From NCBI GenBank assembly GCA_009733775.1, contig WOGZ01000386.1:1-28874 (forward strand): a stretch of DNA of 28,874 nucleotides. Reading direction: 5' to 3'. The position numbers were made by a program, and so were the translations under genes. Origin of the DNA: Alectoria sarmentosa (lineage: Eukaryota; Ascomycota; Lecanoromycetes; Lecanorales; Parmeliaceae). The notes beneath the pieces are model-generated. The model ran no database searches. It saw only the letters and a list, made by a program, of their open reading frames with translations, and was not told the DNA's origin. Positions 1 to 9,839 of the stretch are shown one piece after another (within the stretch, counting starts at the first letter, position 1; each line of letters opens with the position of its first letter).

Positions 1-79
1 ATGGCCGTACCCACTGCAACCACATGGTCATGGCCGTACCCACTGCAACCACATGGTCATGGCCATACCCACTGCAACC
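1..79. repeat. 29-bp tandem repeat, about 2.7 copies
   Basis: A 29-bp unit beginning atggccgtacccactgcaac starts at 1 and 30, and a third partial copy with one G-to-A change (ccgtac to ccatac) starts at 59. It is much richer in G and C than the sequence after about 430. It directly precedes the foldback arrays and may be part of the same mobile structure. The window edge cuts it, so the true copy number is unknown. Confidence 0.9.
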
Positions 80-93
80 ATATTATTATTGAA

Positions 94-372
94 TATCGGA
101 TGGATAACGGATGGATATCGGATGGATATCGAATGGATAACGAATGGGTATCGGATGAACAGCGGATGAACAGCAGTTGAGCATCGGCTGCTCAACCGCT
201 GGGAATCGAATGAAAATCCATCACTTTTCATTAAAACTGCCATCCGATTCTCAGCAGCTGGGCAGTCGATGCTCAGTCGCTGCTCAGCCGCTGCCCAGCC
301 GCTGCCCAGCCGCTGCCCATCCGATTTCCATCCGATTTCCATCCGATGTTCATCCGATGTCCATTCGATGTA
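94..372. mobile_element. Foldback-type structure: two opposed arrays of 11-bp repeats
   Basis: Positions 94-214 hold 11 head-to-tail 11-bp units of the type tatcggatgga / cagcggatgaa. Positions 241-372 hold 12 units of the reverse-complement type catccgatttc / cagccgctgcc. The 26-bp spacer between them is flanked by aatgaaaa and ttttcatt, which are reverse complements, so the whole can fold into one long imperfect hairpin centred near 222-225. Inverted arms made of short tandem repeats are the hallmark of foldback (FB-like) elements. The block is GC-rich and shows none of the decay seen around it, so it either inserted after RIP acted here or is too short to be targeted. The open frames across it (28-342 minus, 177-431 plus) follow from the repeat and are not called as genes. 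The outer ends and target duplication are not visible. Confidence 0.75.
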
Positions 373-743
373 AGATTCACGAGACAGGCACCGTAGTAAT
401 TATTAATCAATTCAATTGTGAAAAAAAATGATTCGACGTCTTTAACGTCTTTCGTCGTTGAAAATTAATTATTTATAAACGAGATAAACGTTAATGAGCT
501 TATTTAATCATTTAAATTTAAGTTCTCAATAATTAAACTTTTTGCAATTATAAAATTCTCAAATTTTTTTAAAATTAACGCATTAATTCTTAATTCGTTA
601 TTATTATCAATTCTCATTTTTCAAAATAACGAATCAAATAATGTGTCGCTTTATTCAAATCATTTCTATTTTATATCACGCGATCTTTCATTAAATCTCA
701 TTTAATTTTATATAATAATTATTTAAATTATTAACGCAGTGAA
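373..743. other. Transition from GC-rich foldback to AT-rich copia remnant
   Basis: Composition changes abruptly between about 400 and 430. From about 431 the sequence has the AT-rich, CpG-retaining texture of RIP-degraded DNA. By position this stretch should encode the integrase-to-reverse-transcriptase linker of element L, but I cannot recognise protein similarity in it. Whether the foldback inserted into L or L is truncated here cannot be decided from the window. Confidence 0.45.
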
Positions 744-2310
744 ATCGTCTAAATTAAAAATTTATAAAAAAGTTATTATTAATAATTTATATCGAAAATA
801 ATAAAAAAATAACATGATCAAAGAAAATAATTCTTTATTGAAAAATAAGATTTAAAAACTTATCAATTTACTTAAAAGGCGTATTGTTTTTCGAAAAAAA
901 TGAATTTATATTATTAAACGCGAAACTCGCGACGAAATCATTCACTTTAAAATTTATTAAATAATTCATAACTTCGAATAACGAAAAGATTTAAATTTCA
1001 ATGAAATTTTCGTCTCAATGATTAAATTCATGTTTTATAAAACGATTTTTATTTTAATCGTCATCGAGAATTGAAACCTAAAATAAATAAACGTTAAAAT
1101 CGTTTTCTTTTATAATAACGTTAAGAAAAAGATTTATGTGAAACAATTCATTAAATATATTTCAAAAAAGTATTTTAATAAAGTTTGCAAGCTTAATAAG
1201 ATTCTTTATAATCTAAAACAATTTTTTGAATTTGATATAATATCTTTATTAAATATATGAAAAAAATCGATCTCATTTTCATTGATGTCGATTTCAACGT
1301 TTTTATTGATTTAAACATTAATATTATTATCGCTCTTTATGTGAACGATGTTTTTATTATTAACTCATTTCGATTTGAAATTCAACGAATAAAAAACGTT
1401 TTTAATATTAAATTCGAAATGAGCGATCTCGATTTTTATAATTATTATTTAAAAATAATAATAACTCGCGATCGTATTAATCGAATTTTATGATTAAAAT
1501 AATCAATTTATATCGAGCGCTTTTTTCGTATTTATAAAATGTGAAAAATCAAAATAAAATTCATTTTAATGAAGATTAATTTACGATCAACATTTATCGA
1601 AAAAAAATACACAATTTTCAAAGAATTTTTTTAGATTTATTAATCGATTATAAAATTTCTTATATACGTTATGCTCGATATCAGATCAAATATTATTTTT
1701 ATTATTTTAATAATTTTTCGATACGTTTTTAATTTTATCAAGACTCATTATATCGTTATCAAGCGCATTTTTTATTATTTAAAAAAAATTATCAATTAAC
1801 ATCTCATTTATAAAGATACGTTATAAAAATTTATCGATTATATTGATTTCGATTGAATTAACGATCACGACATTCACAAATTAATCTTAAATTACGTCTT
1901 TAATTTAAAAAATGAGATTATCAATTAATTATTTAAACGATAATTTACGATCGCATTATTTATTTATGAGATCGAATATATTAATTAAACGTAAATCGTT
2001 AAAGAAATCATTTAATTAAAAGATCTTTTGAGTTAAATTCGTCTCAATGAGACGTTTTAAAGTATTATCATTTATAATAATAATCAAAACGCAATTACGC
2101 TTATTAAAAACCCTCAACATTATAATCGTATTAAATATATCGATATTCAACATCATTAAATACGCGATTAAATCATTAATGATAATATCGATTTATAATA
2201 CGTTTTCATCGACAAGCAAATCGCTAACGACCTTATTAAAACTTTTTATAAAAACAAATTCGAATTATTTCGCAAACTCATTAATTTCGAATCACGCCCT
2301 TAAAATGAAT
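744..2310 (+). pseudogene. Ty1/copia pol remnant of element L: reverse transcriptase and RNase H
   Basis: This encoded the polymerase part of a copia polyprotein, which copies element RNA into DNA. Collinear plus-strand pieces match the family. NNSLLKNKI near 820 is the block before the RT domain. KVCKLNKILYNLKQ near 1180-1220 corresponds to the VCKLxKxLYGLKQ block. LYVNDVFII follows, with the catalytic YxDD box at 1338-1349 read as YVND. SDLDFYNYYLKIIITRDR is the usual block after it. RNase H follows: NAITLIKNPQHYNR near 2087, then KYIDIQHH at about 2133-2156 and QIANDLIKTF near 2220. The only long uninterrupted piece is 1257-1493. Stops fall at positions where the family has Trp, Gln or Arg, and some frame breaks occur. 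No active product is possible. LTR, gag, protease and most of integrase are missing to the left. Frame-by-frame reading makes the family call secure; the boundaries are approximate. Confidence 0.85.
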
Positions 2311-2372
2311 AAAATCGAAAATATCATTTAAAAATGAATGAATTATTTCTTTTCTCATTTTTATGAGAGTTC

Positions 2373-3258
2373 TTTCATTTAATTAATTTTCACATTATAA
2401 ATAATCGATCGAATTTATTTATAAAATCTCAAATATTAATCTTAACGTCCCGTGTGAATAAACTTCGATTTATTAAAATTCAATTTAAAGTTGATTTGCC
2501 GTTATTGCACTTATAATCACAAACTTTGCGAGCTTTTTTTCAAAAAACTTATATTTACGTTCAATTCAAATTTGAAACTTATATCGTTATTTATAAAATC
2601 ATTATCATCGAATTTTTTCATTAATTGTTTTAAACATTCTTCAAAAATTCAATTTGAAGTTAATTTGTCGTTATTGTAATTATAATCATAAACTTTGCGA
2701 ACATCTATTCAAAAGACTTATTTCTACGTTCGATTCAAATTTGAAAACTGCGTCGTTATCAAAAAGATCATTATTATCAAATCGCTTTCGATTACACATT
2801 AAATTTTTATTCTTCTACGCGTCATCTCAATTATTATATATATGTTTTTAAATCATTAATGTCGTTATCATCATCATCATCATCGTCGCAATATTTCGAT
2901 CGCAATTTATATATATCTTATCGATTATTACTGTTAAATATCAATTTTTTAAAACGATCTCATAAATCTTGCAGTCGATCGCATATATGCATATACAATT
3001 CGCAATTTTTCATTCAATCGAAATATTACCCTCACATATATTCTTTAATTATATATCGATCGATTTTTAATATGCATCAGATGGTCTACAAATAAATTTA
3101 TTAAAAAACGATTTTTCGTCAAAAAGTGAAATTTTTTGTATGAAACACCGTAACGAATATGTTCAAAAGAACATAATCGTTTTCAAAAAAAAAAAAATCC
3201 GATTTCGAATTTTCACTGTTTCTACCCAATTTTGAACATCGCGAATTTTGAATCTCAT
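2373..3258 (+). repeat. 3' region of element L, inverted relative of 5555-6290
   Basis: This follows the RNase H of L and aligns, as reverse complement, with the 3' region of element A at about 6290-5555. Shared landmarks include aatcgatcgaatttatttat near 2401, a tca/tcg microsatellite near 2860-2885, a block with gttcaaaagaacataatcg near 3160-3180, and ttttgaacatcgcgaatttt near 3230. Similarity fades after about 3258. The two elements lie tail to tail, which explains the large inverted repeat without a DNA transposon. Parts of this region contain indels between the copies, so most of it is probably untranslated; the first 300 bp are described separately. Confidence 0.75.
2475..2810 (+). repeat. 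169-bp tandem duplication carrying a Cys/His-rich frame
   Basis: A unit beginning aaaattcaatttaaagttg at 2475 recurs at 2644 (period 169). Each copy reads without stops in one frame as CRYCxYNHKLCE followed by a Lys/Arg-rich stretch ending in SNLK (plus-strand pieces 2491-2679 and 2654-2851). Element A has a single copy, on the minus strand at 6002-6217, where the first Cys has become Tyr. The pattern CX2CX3HX2C resembles a zinc-knuckle remnant, but its spacing is not the standard gag CX2CX4HX4C. It lies downstream of pol, so it could be a small extra ORF of this family or a chance open frame. Confidence 0.55.
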
Positions 3259-3434
3259 AATTCATATTTGAGTCATTATGAAGCGTTTTCGACTGCTTTT
3301 TCGAATTTTTTCGACTTTTTCGATTTTCATTTTTTCTATCCGACGTTCAAATCACATAACACCTCGAATGAGGGAAATGAGAGAGGTGATTCAAAACATT
3401 TTGATTTTCGAATTGCAATGCGATTATGTGAAAA

Positions 3435-3570
3435 TGTTGAAATGTGTTAATTATCTAAAATATAAAAGATTTATCGAAGCAAAGAAGGTTTGTCGAGACT
3501 TGACACATTTTATATTTAAATGCTTTATTGCGACTATTCAATCAATCAAGTGTTCCATTTACTTTCAACA
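3435..3570 (+). repeat. Probable 3' LTR of element L (136 bp)
   Basis: The segment starts TGTTGAAATG and ends TTTCAACA, giving TG...CA ends with a short inverted TGTTGA/CAACA. Its last 25 bases (tcaagtgttccatttacttt then caaca) resemble the end of the 144-bp LTR of element A read on its own strand (ttaagtgttctacttcatat then tctaaca). Length fits the other LTRs here (113-144 bp). The middle is not clearly alignable. The 5' LTR lies outside the window, so neither the pair nor a target duplication can be checked. Confidence 0.45.
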
Positions 3571-3589
3571 AAAAACGATTTAAAGATAA

Positions 3590-3760
3590 ATGAAAAATCA
3601 TTACTTTTCATTAAAATTAACATCGATTTTGAACGAATCATTCGTAATCGTTAATAAACGACTGATTTATCGCTGTTTAATCGTCGATCAATCGTTATTA
3701 AATCGATTAACATTTAATATTAAGTCGTTGTTTAATTGCTCAACCGTCTCGAATCTTGTA
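3590..3760 (+). repeat. RIP-degraded half of the foldback structure
   Basis: The block atgaaaaatcattacttttc at 3590 corresponds to atgaaaatccatcacttttc at 208 in the foldback centre, and the following sequence keeps the arrangement of the 11-bp array with C-to-T and G-to-A changes (cagccgctg-type units become taatcgtta-type). CG dinucleotides keep an 11-bp spacing over several units. Only the right-hand arm is evident; the left arm is missing, perhaps because the LTR ending at 3570 abuts it. Confidence 0.6.
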
Positions 3761-3771
3761 ATAACATTTTC

Positions 3772-3855
3772 ATTATTTATTCACATCGCTGAAAATCATT
3801 TACAATCAATTCATTTTATTATTTATTCACATCGTTGAAAATTAATTATAATTAA
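3772..3855. repeat. 46-bp direct duplication
   Basis: The string attatttattcacatcg followed by ttgaaaat or ctgaaaat occurs at 3772 and again at 3818, giving a period of 46. Nothing ties it to a gene. The stretch from about 3856 to 3988 holds nothing else I recognise. Confidence 0.7.
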
Positions 3856-3988
3856 CTTATAAATAATCGACACCTCAATCACATTTTAATAAGTATCGTT
3901 TTTCACCATTTATTTGTCAATTAGATTCGTTCGAAATTTCGATAATATAAATGCTTTCATATAATAATTCTCACGTATCGAATATACG

Positions 3989-5141
3989 TTATTTTACGAT
4001 ATATATATAAACGAAAAGATTTAAAACGAGGTCGACGAAAGATTTTAATAAATCGTTTTTTTCGAAACATGCTTGCACGATATTAACAATAATAAATTTA
4101 TATTTATTATTTCGATATGAGTGCAAAAAACATTGCGTAAAATACGTTTTAACATCGTTGATTATTATAATGTAATCTCTCACAATATACATATAACGTT
4201 TATTAATTTTATAAAAGTCTTTATTAATTAAATATTTTATCACAAATAAATGAAAATTCACGGATTTATATATGTTATTTTTCGATATTATTTGATAAAT
4301 TTGAGTTCGAAATTCAACACTCGCAATTCGTAATATTTTTTATATATATTTATCAATTTTTATATAAAAGAATATTGTATTAATAATTTCATCAATCTCG
4401 TGCTTGATGTGATTTATAATTTTTCATCGAATTTAAAATTTATAAAAGAAAATTATGCGAAATGATGTTTTTCGTTTTCGATTATCATATGTGTCTCATT
4501 ATATTTTTCGTTCATATCTTATTTATTTATAAATAAAAAGCTTTTCATAAATGCAAAACAAAAAATATTTATCAAATTTAAAATCTTAACAATTTTCGAA
4601 TAAATAACATTTTAAGCGTCGATTAAATTTAAACGTAAAGATTGGGTTATAACGTCACGAAAAAAAAAATTATTAAATTCGATGATGTTACTTGATTCGT
4701 TATTTCTTTGAAGATTTTATATAAAAATTAATAATTAATAATCAAATATTGAAAGAAATGTTATATTTATGTTTCAATTCTTTTATAAACACGCTCAAGT
4801 TTATTATTATTTCATATTCGCGAATCATATTAACGAGATAAAGACTTATATGAATATTCGAAAATGTTAAAAGCTTTTTAAATTTATTTATTTTGAATTT
4901 ACGTTCTCTCTGTTTAAAAGTCTTAATAAGATTTTTCGAATTTTCGACGACGAAAAGTATTTTCAAAAGTGCGTTATTTATCTCATTTTTTATTTTTTTA
5001 ACATTATTTTTTGTTTTGTTTTCGTTCGTTTATTCACGAATTTCATTATTTTTCTCATTCGTGTTTTTTTGTTCATCAATGTTATTATCATTTTCGTTTG
5101 TGTTTTCGCGAAAAACTTTTATAATCTGCATAATATAAGTT
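3989..5141 (-). pseudogene. C-terminal half of a large transposon-related gene, split by element A
   Basis: Minus-strand coding texture runs from the element A junction (5141) to a stop at 3989-3991. Near the junction the readable frame gives a polar Asn/Glu/Lys-rich linker with one in-frame stop. It continues into the open piece 4966-4742, which contains SNIHISLYLVNMIREYE and then IKELKHKY. This matches the conserved LPNxHxxLHLxxxAREY...GELKHK block near the C-terminus of a large fungal family whose members also carry the FxDDFGxYRNMYRSL motif. A second open stretch ends in a roughly 90-residue tail, 4261-3989, whose upstream frame stays open except for RIP-type stops back to about 4500. The upstream half lies beyond element A at 12749-15363. 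The family's biochemical role is not established to my knowledge; a transposase-like role is inference. It cannot be functional. Confidence 0.6.
5137..5141. other. Target-site duplication of element A, left copy (AAGTT)
   Basis: The five bases before the left LTR are aagtt, identical to the five bases after the right LTR at 12749-12753. A 5-bp duplication is usual for Ty1/copia integrase. Confidence 0.85.
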
Positions 5142-5285
5142 TGTCAGAATATGAAGTAAAACATTTAGTTATATTGCTTTAAGAGTATTACGAAAAAAAG
5201 AGCGATTTATATATGAGCGCATTAAGTGCATATTAATGCGCACATGACCGTCAAAACTTGACGTTACATAACCCGAATTTCAACA
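5142..5285 (-). repeat. 3' LTR of element A (144 bp)
   Basis: It is the same length as the 5' LTR and aligns without gaps. By hand I count about 20 differences, all transitions, most with the AT base in this copy. Both CACGTG motifs of the 5' LTR are changed here, to cacatg and tacata on the plus strand. Confidence 0.9.
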
Positions 5286-5300
5286 TTTCTCTTCGCTCGA
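5286..5300 (-). promoter_or_regulatory. Polypurine tract of element A
   Basis: On the minus strand the bases directly before the 3' LTR read tcgagcgaagagaaa, a purine-rich run in the place where plus-strand DNA synthesis is primed. The opposite LTR has no such run on its outer side, which fixes the element's orientation. Confidence 0.7.
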
Positions 5301-5333
5301 ATCTTTTTAAATCTGAATTTCGGATTATAAAAA

Positions 5334-5491
5334 TGAAAATCAATGTCGAATAACAAAAGTGAATCGAAACGTCGAATTATAACCGTGAAAAATCAGCGTC
5401 AAATAACAAAAGTGAATCGTAACGCCGAGTTATAACCGTGAAAATTAGCGCCGAATAACAAAAGTGAATCGTAACGCCGGGTTGTAAACGT
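5334..5491. repeat. 52/53-bp tandem repeat, three copies, in the 3' region of element A
   Basis: Three units containing aataacaaaagtgaatcg start near 5334, 5386 and 5439. The later copies keep more G and C (aacgccgagt, aacgccgggt) than the first (aacgtcgaat). A pyrimidine-rich stretch follows (atcccctatatccccttaaa near 5516). The array is not present in the matching part of element L. Confidence 0.85.
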
Positions 5492-5554
5492 GAAATCATC
5501 TCATATTCTCTTATCATCCCCTATATCCCCTTAAACACCCAAATTTCAAAACAC

Positions 5555-6290
5555 GAAATTCGAAACTCGCGATGTTCAAAACTGAGTAAAAATAATGAAA
5601 ATCCGAAAAAAAATCGAATTCTAAAAACGATTATGTTCTTTTGAACATATCCGTTACGATGTTACATAAAAAAAAATCCACTTTTTGACGAAAAACCGTT
5701 TTTTGACAAATTTATTTTCAATTTATTTGATGCACACCAAAAATCGATCGACACATAATCGAAGAATATATGTGAAGATAATGTTTCGATTGAAAGAATT
5801 ATTTCGAATTGTATATGTATATATGCGATCGATCGCAAGACTTATGAGGGTCGTTTTAAAATATTGATGCTTGATAATAATAACTGATAAGATGCATACA
5901 AATTGCGATCGATATATTATAACGATGTTGATAATAATGATAATAACGATAATAATGTTTAAAAGAATAAACATAATAGTTGTAATAACGTTTAAAAGCA
6001 TTTAAAAGCACCTGAAAATCATATTGTTAAAGAATTCTCGTGAATAATTAAGCAAATTTGACGACAACGACCTTTTGAATAACAACATTGTTTTCAAATT
6101 TGAATCGCATATAAATATAAGTCTTTTAAATAAATGTTTATAAGATTTGTGATTATAAATGCAATAACGATAAATCAACTTCAAATTAAATTTTAATAAA
6201 TAAGAATTTGTTCGCAAGAGACGTTAAGATTAATAATTGAAATTCTATAAATAAATTCGATCGATCATTTAAAATGTGAGAATTAATGAA
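5555..6290 (-). repeat. 3' region of element A, inverted relative of 2373-3258
   Basis: Reading on the minus strand, this stretch carries the same landmarks as the 3' region of element L in the same order. These include gatcgatcgaatttatttat near 6260, the Cys/His-rich frame, the tta/tca microsatellite near 5930, and the block with gttcaaaagaacataatcg near 5640. Most differences are transitions; small indels occur in the microsatellite and after it. This stretch and its partner form a roughly 0.7-kb inverted repeat separated by about 2.3 kb. Confidence 0.75.
6002..6217 (-). pseudogene. Short Cys/His-rich frame downstream of pol in element A
   Basis: A 71-codon stretch open on the minus strand reads YRYCIYNHKSYKHLFKRL and then a stretch ending in SNLK. 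It aligns without gaps over about 45 codons with both copies in element L (2491-2679, 2654-2851), where the first residue is Cys. The Cys-to-Tyr change fits TGT/TGC to TAT by a G-to-A mutation. There is no similarity I can name beyond a zinc-knuckle-like Cys/His spacing. It starts inside the stretch and has no convincing initiation codon. Confidence 0.4.
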
Positions 6291-6329
6291 ATCGCTTTTT
6301 TAAAACTATTGAATAATGATATTAAATTA

Positions 6330-7830
6330 ATTTCACGAATAATAATTATTTCCTTAAAATTATAATGATAATTTTTTTAAAATTATAATAACGGCTTTTT
6401 TAAAATTGACGTAAAAAATCATTTATAAATGATGTTTTAATTCGATCAATTAACGAAATTTCTTAAACTTATTCTTAAAAAGAATTTTAATAAAATCGTC
6501 GATTATTTGTTAATCGATAAAAATATATTTTAAGACGACATTTTCGGCGGTGATTTGTTCTCGTATATAATGATATTAAATGTTAATATGTTTGATATAA
6601 GCATAAAATTAAGGGTTTTTAATTAACGTTATAACGTTTTAATTATTATAATAAATTATTATTGCTTAAAAACATTTAACGTTTAAATTAAATTGATTAA
6701 GAAATTCACGCAATCAAATCGTCTTTTTAATAATTTGAATTTGATTAATATATTCGATTTTATAAATTAAAAACGTTATTATAAATTATCGTTTAAAAAA
6801 TCAATTAATTATTACATTATTTATATTAAAAACGTATTTAAAAGTGAAACGTTAAATGTTTTGATCGTTTATTTAATCAACGTTAATATAATCTACGAAA
6901 GATTTAAGATCGTTTTGAAACATAAATTGTTAATTTTTTATATAATTAAAATATCGAAAGATGCGCTTAACTGCGCTTCAATGAAAAATATCAAGATTTG
7001 AATCGTATTAAAAGATTATTAAAATTGCGAAGGCGATATTCGGGCGCATATTCAACATCGTATACATTAAAAAATTAATAACAAATTAATAAACGTAATG
7101 AGATTTTTTAATGATCATAAAGTCATTTTCGGCGATATAAAACTTGTCGTTAATAATGAACGTTGAAATAATCGTTAATTTAATCATATCATAATCGATA
7201 AAAAACTTTTTAATATAAATTGTTTATTTAAGACGTAAAATATAATTAACACGATTTCTTATAATTATCATATCGAGATAATAAATATATAAATTCAAAT
7301 CGATCATCTCAAACTTCTCATAAAGCTTATTCTTAATTATTTAAATGTTAATTTTATCAAGATTTATAAACAAAATATCGTTTATATAAATAATAACGAT
7401 GATAATGTTATTAATAAACATCGAAAAATTAATAACGATAAACTCGAAGTTTATTTTTTTGAAATACGTTATGAAAATATTATATTAGATTTTCGAGGAT
7501 TATTTTAAATCATATAACGTTTTTATAAACTTATAAATCTTACTCTTTTTGTTTTTGATTTTAAATTTCGTGAATTATATCATATAAATTGTCTCCTCGA
7601 TATCGTTATATAAAAAAACAATCTTGATATTTATTTGTTTAAATTTTTAATTTAAGATTGTCGTAAAAACGAAGATGATTTTATAATTTATAGATTTAAT
7701 TATTAAGATGAAAGTTTCATTAAAATCGATCTTTTTTCGTTATTCGAAATCACGAATCATTTAACGAATTTTATGTTAAACGATTTTGTTGACAAAGTCT
7801 TTTTTGATTTTGTAAATTTATCTATTTTTT
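6330..7830 (-). pseudogene. Reverse transcriptase and RNase H remnant of element A
   Basis: Minus-strand reading gives FLYNDIEETIYMI at about 7635-7590, corresponding to the AFLxGxLxExIYMxQP block. IYKFIKTLYDLK follows near 7530-7500, then the catalytic box IYINDILFI at about 7391-7365 (YxDD read as YIND). LYEKFEMIDLN and YYLDMIIIRNR come after that. RNase H follows with NVITLIKNP near 6635-6610 and a KHINI block after it. Stops replace expected Gln and Trp codons throughout, for example before SSKI where the family has KQSPR. The frame is the pol part of element A and is followed directly by the 3' region. It is inactive. Confidence 0.85.
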
Positions 7831-8799
7831 AAAATACACGCGTTTGAAAATAAATTCATCAAAATTTAAATGTCATTAATGATAAAAAAAAATTTTGATT
7901 TCGTTTTACATAATTATTTATTAATACATTTTACGATAAAAGTTCGTTATGATTTTTTTAAAGTTTCGAAATTCATAAAATTTAATAAAAACGGTTTTTG
8001 TTAACAAGATAAAAGGGTTCGAAATGAAATTTCGATATAATCTTATAATTTCGAACGGCTTCATAATGAAAATAAACTCAAAAGTTTTATTAATTATGAA
8101 ACGAATAATAAACTTAAATGTCGATATAAATGAAAAAATTGCAATATCGTCACTGAGCGTATCAAACGATCGTTTTATTACGAACTTTAAATCAAATGCG
8201 TTTGAAACGATTATAACTTTTAACGAAATCCTTTTTGAAATTGAAATGAAATTAAATAAATCATTAACCTTCTTTTCGACAATTATATGTTTCTTTTAAC
8301 ACTTCTTTTTTGAAATTATAAATAAAAAAAAAAGTAAATGATTTTGATGCTCGATGTTTTTAATAAATTTACATTTATTACGATAAACGTCAATTTGTTT
8401 TTTGATGATAACGATATTCAATTCGAAAAAAATGAATTTAAAAAAAACATTATCAATTCAATTAATATTAAAAATAATAATTATCTCATCATTGTTTAAA
8501 AGCATATAATAATTCTTATCTTAATAATTTAAAAAACGTTTTTTGACGATATGATTTTAATATTTCTTTTAATCAATATTGCGAAAAATAATTTGATAAT
8601 AATCGATTTAATCGATAATGCATAAATGAAATATATCAAAAAAAGATTCAATATTAATCTCGAATGAGATAACGTTATAATCGATAACGAATTAAATATT
8701 ACGAAGAGTATTAATCACTCGAACGAATTTTGTTTAATATTTTTAAAACAATTTGCTTTTTTTAAATATAACGTTTATTTTACGCTGAATAATAACATT

Positions 8800-9440
8800 T
8801 AAACGTTTAAATTTATCATTTATTTAAAAATTGTTAAACACGATGTTTTTTTAAATGATACCCTTGAATAATTGAAAGATTTTTATTTAATAATTATCAA
8901 ATTCAATGTCGCAATCAATGCGAAAATAAATACATTTATTATTATTATATTTCGAATTATTAAAAAACATCTTAAATGCGATAAGAATTATTAAATTAAA
9001 TTTATTAAGCAATAAATAAACGTCAAATCGAAAGATTTTATCATTAAAAAAAATGATTATTTATTTAAAATCATTCCAAAAAACATCAAATAAATCTTAA
9101 AAATCGTTATAAATTAAGTCGTTTTATCATCTTTTAAAAATAATGTGTCATTTATGTGATTTCATTTTTATATTAATCACAAAATATGATTCGCACGTAT
9201 CATCAAAGAGTGAAATCGAAAAATTCATTTCAACGCACATTTTGATCAGTTTTTTGAAATTTTGAACATTTAAATAATCATAATATGCGTATCATATGCG
9301 GAGAATTACTTTATCAATTTGAGATTTCGATAAAAATTAAGGTTTTTAATTATCAAAAATAAATTTAATTGAAAATTCATCATAAACGAAAATCTTTTTA
9401 TTAATAATTATTAAAGTTAAAAAAGTTTCTTCTCAAATAT
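8800..9440 (-). pseudogene. Integrase remnant of element A
   Basis: The minus-strand frame begins FDI then a stop then EETFLTLI. Near 9305-9270 it carries ILRI-stop-YAYYDYLNVQNFKKL, the decayed version of the WHxRxGHxxxxNLxKL zinc-binding start of copia integrase. DDTCESYF near 9185 is the Cys pair, with one Cys lost. KYII-type sheet residues are weak, but RIDCDIEFDNY near 8910-8890 matches the RxDxGGEF/Y block holding the second catalytic Asp. The order is correct between protease and RT. Sequence between 8800 and 7830 should hold the integrase C-terminus and linker but is too decayed to place residues. The open plus-strand stretch 8024-8299 lies across that linker and has no recognisable content. 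Confidence 0.75.
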
Positions 9441-9559
9441 CAAACGCATATAAATGATTTTAAATACATTTAAAAAAGAAACGTTGTTTTTTAACGACAA
9501 TGTTATCAAAAATAAAAATCAAAAAAATCCTTATTTCTTTAATTGTTTTTCAAAAATGA

Positions 9560-9765
9560 AATTAAAATCGCAATTAAACACGAATCAAACGTCTCAAAGA
9601 ATTAAAATGCGTTTAACATTATTTATTTTACATTCAAATTCGATACTTTCAAAATCAATAATCATATAATTATCGATAAAATTATTTATAAAATGTGAAA
9701 ATTGAAAAAATTTAAAAATTTTGAAGATCGAAAAAATGTGAATTATATATTAAATGTATACATAA
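9560..9765 (-). pseudogene. Protease tail of element A
   Basis: On the minus strand the sequence reads MIIDFESIEFECKINNVKR followed by ILIL, a stop and DV. This resembles the end of copia aspartic protease and the start of the next domain (GxGTVExxxxVNGxxRxLxLxDVLYV). The catalytic DSG itself is not recognisable. The plus-strand open stretch 9454-9669 is the shadow of this region. Position between gag and integrase supports the call. Confidence 0.55.
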
Positions 9766-9839
9766 TTTTAAAATTAAAGAGAAAACATTATTATTGCAAT
9801 AAATAAAGTAATAATTTACATTTTATTAATAATTTTGAA

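Noticed and set aside
28..431. Two overlapping open frames, 28-342 minus and 177-431 plus, as genes.
   Set aside because: They run across the 29-bp and 11-bp repeat arrays and encode only the repeat on each strand.
2373..6290. A DNA transposon with long terminal inverted repeats.
   Set aside because: The two arms are the 3' regions of two copia elements in opposite orientation, each continuous with its own RNase H, and the interval holds unrelated LTR and gene sequence.
8024..8299. A 91-codon plus-strand open frame as a gene.
   Set aside because: It lies antisense within element A between integrase and RT, shows no motif, and open runs of 60-90 codons are expected several times by chance in this composition.
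9454..9669. A plus-strand 71-codon open frame as a gene.
   Set aside because: It is the antisense shadow of the element A protease region read on the minus strand.
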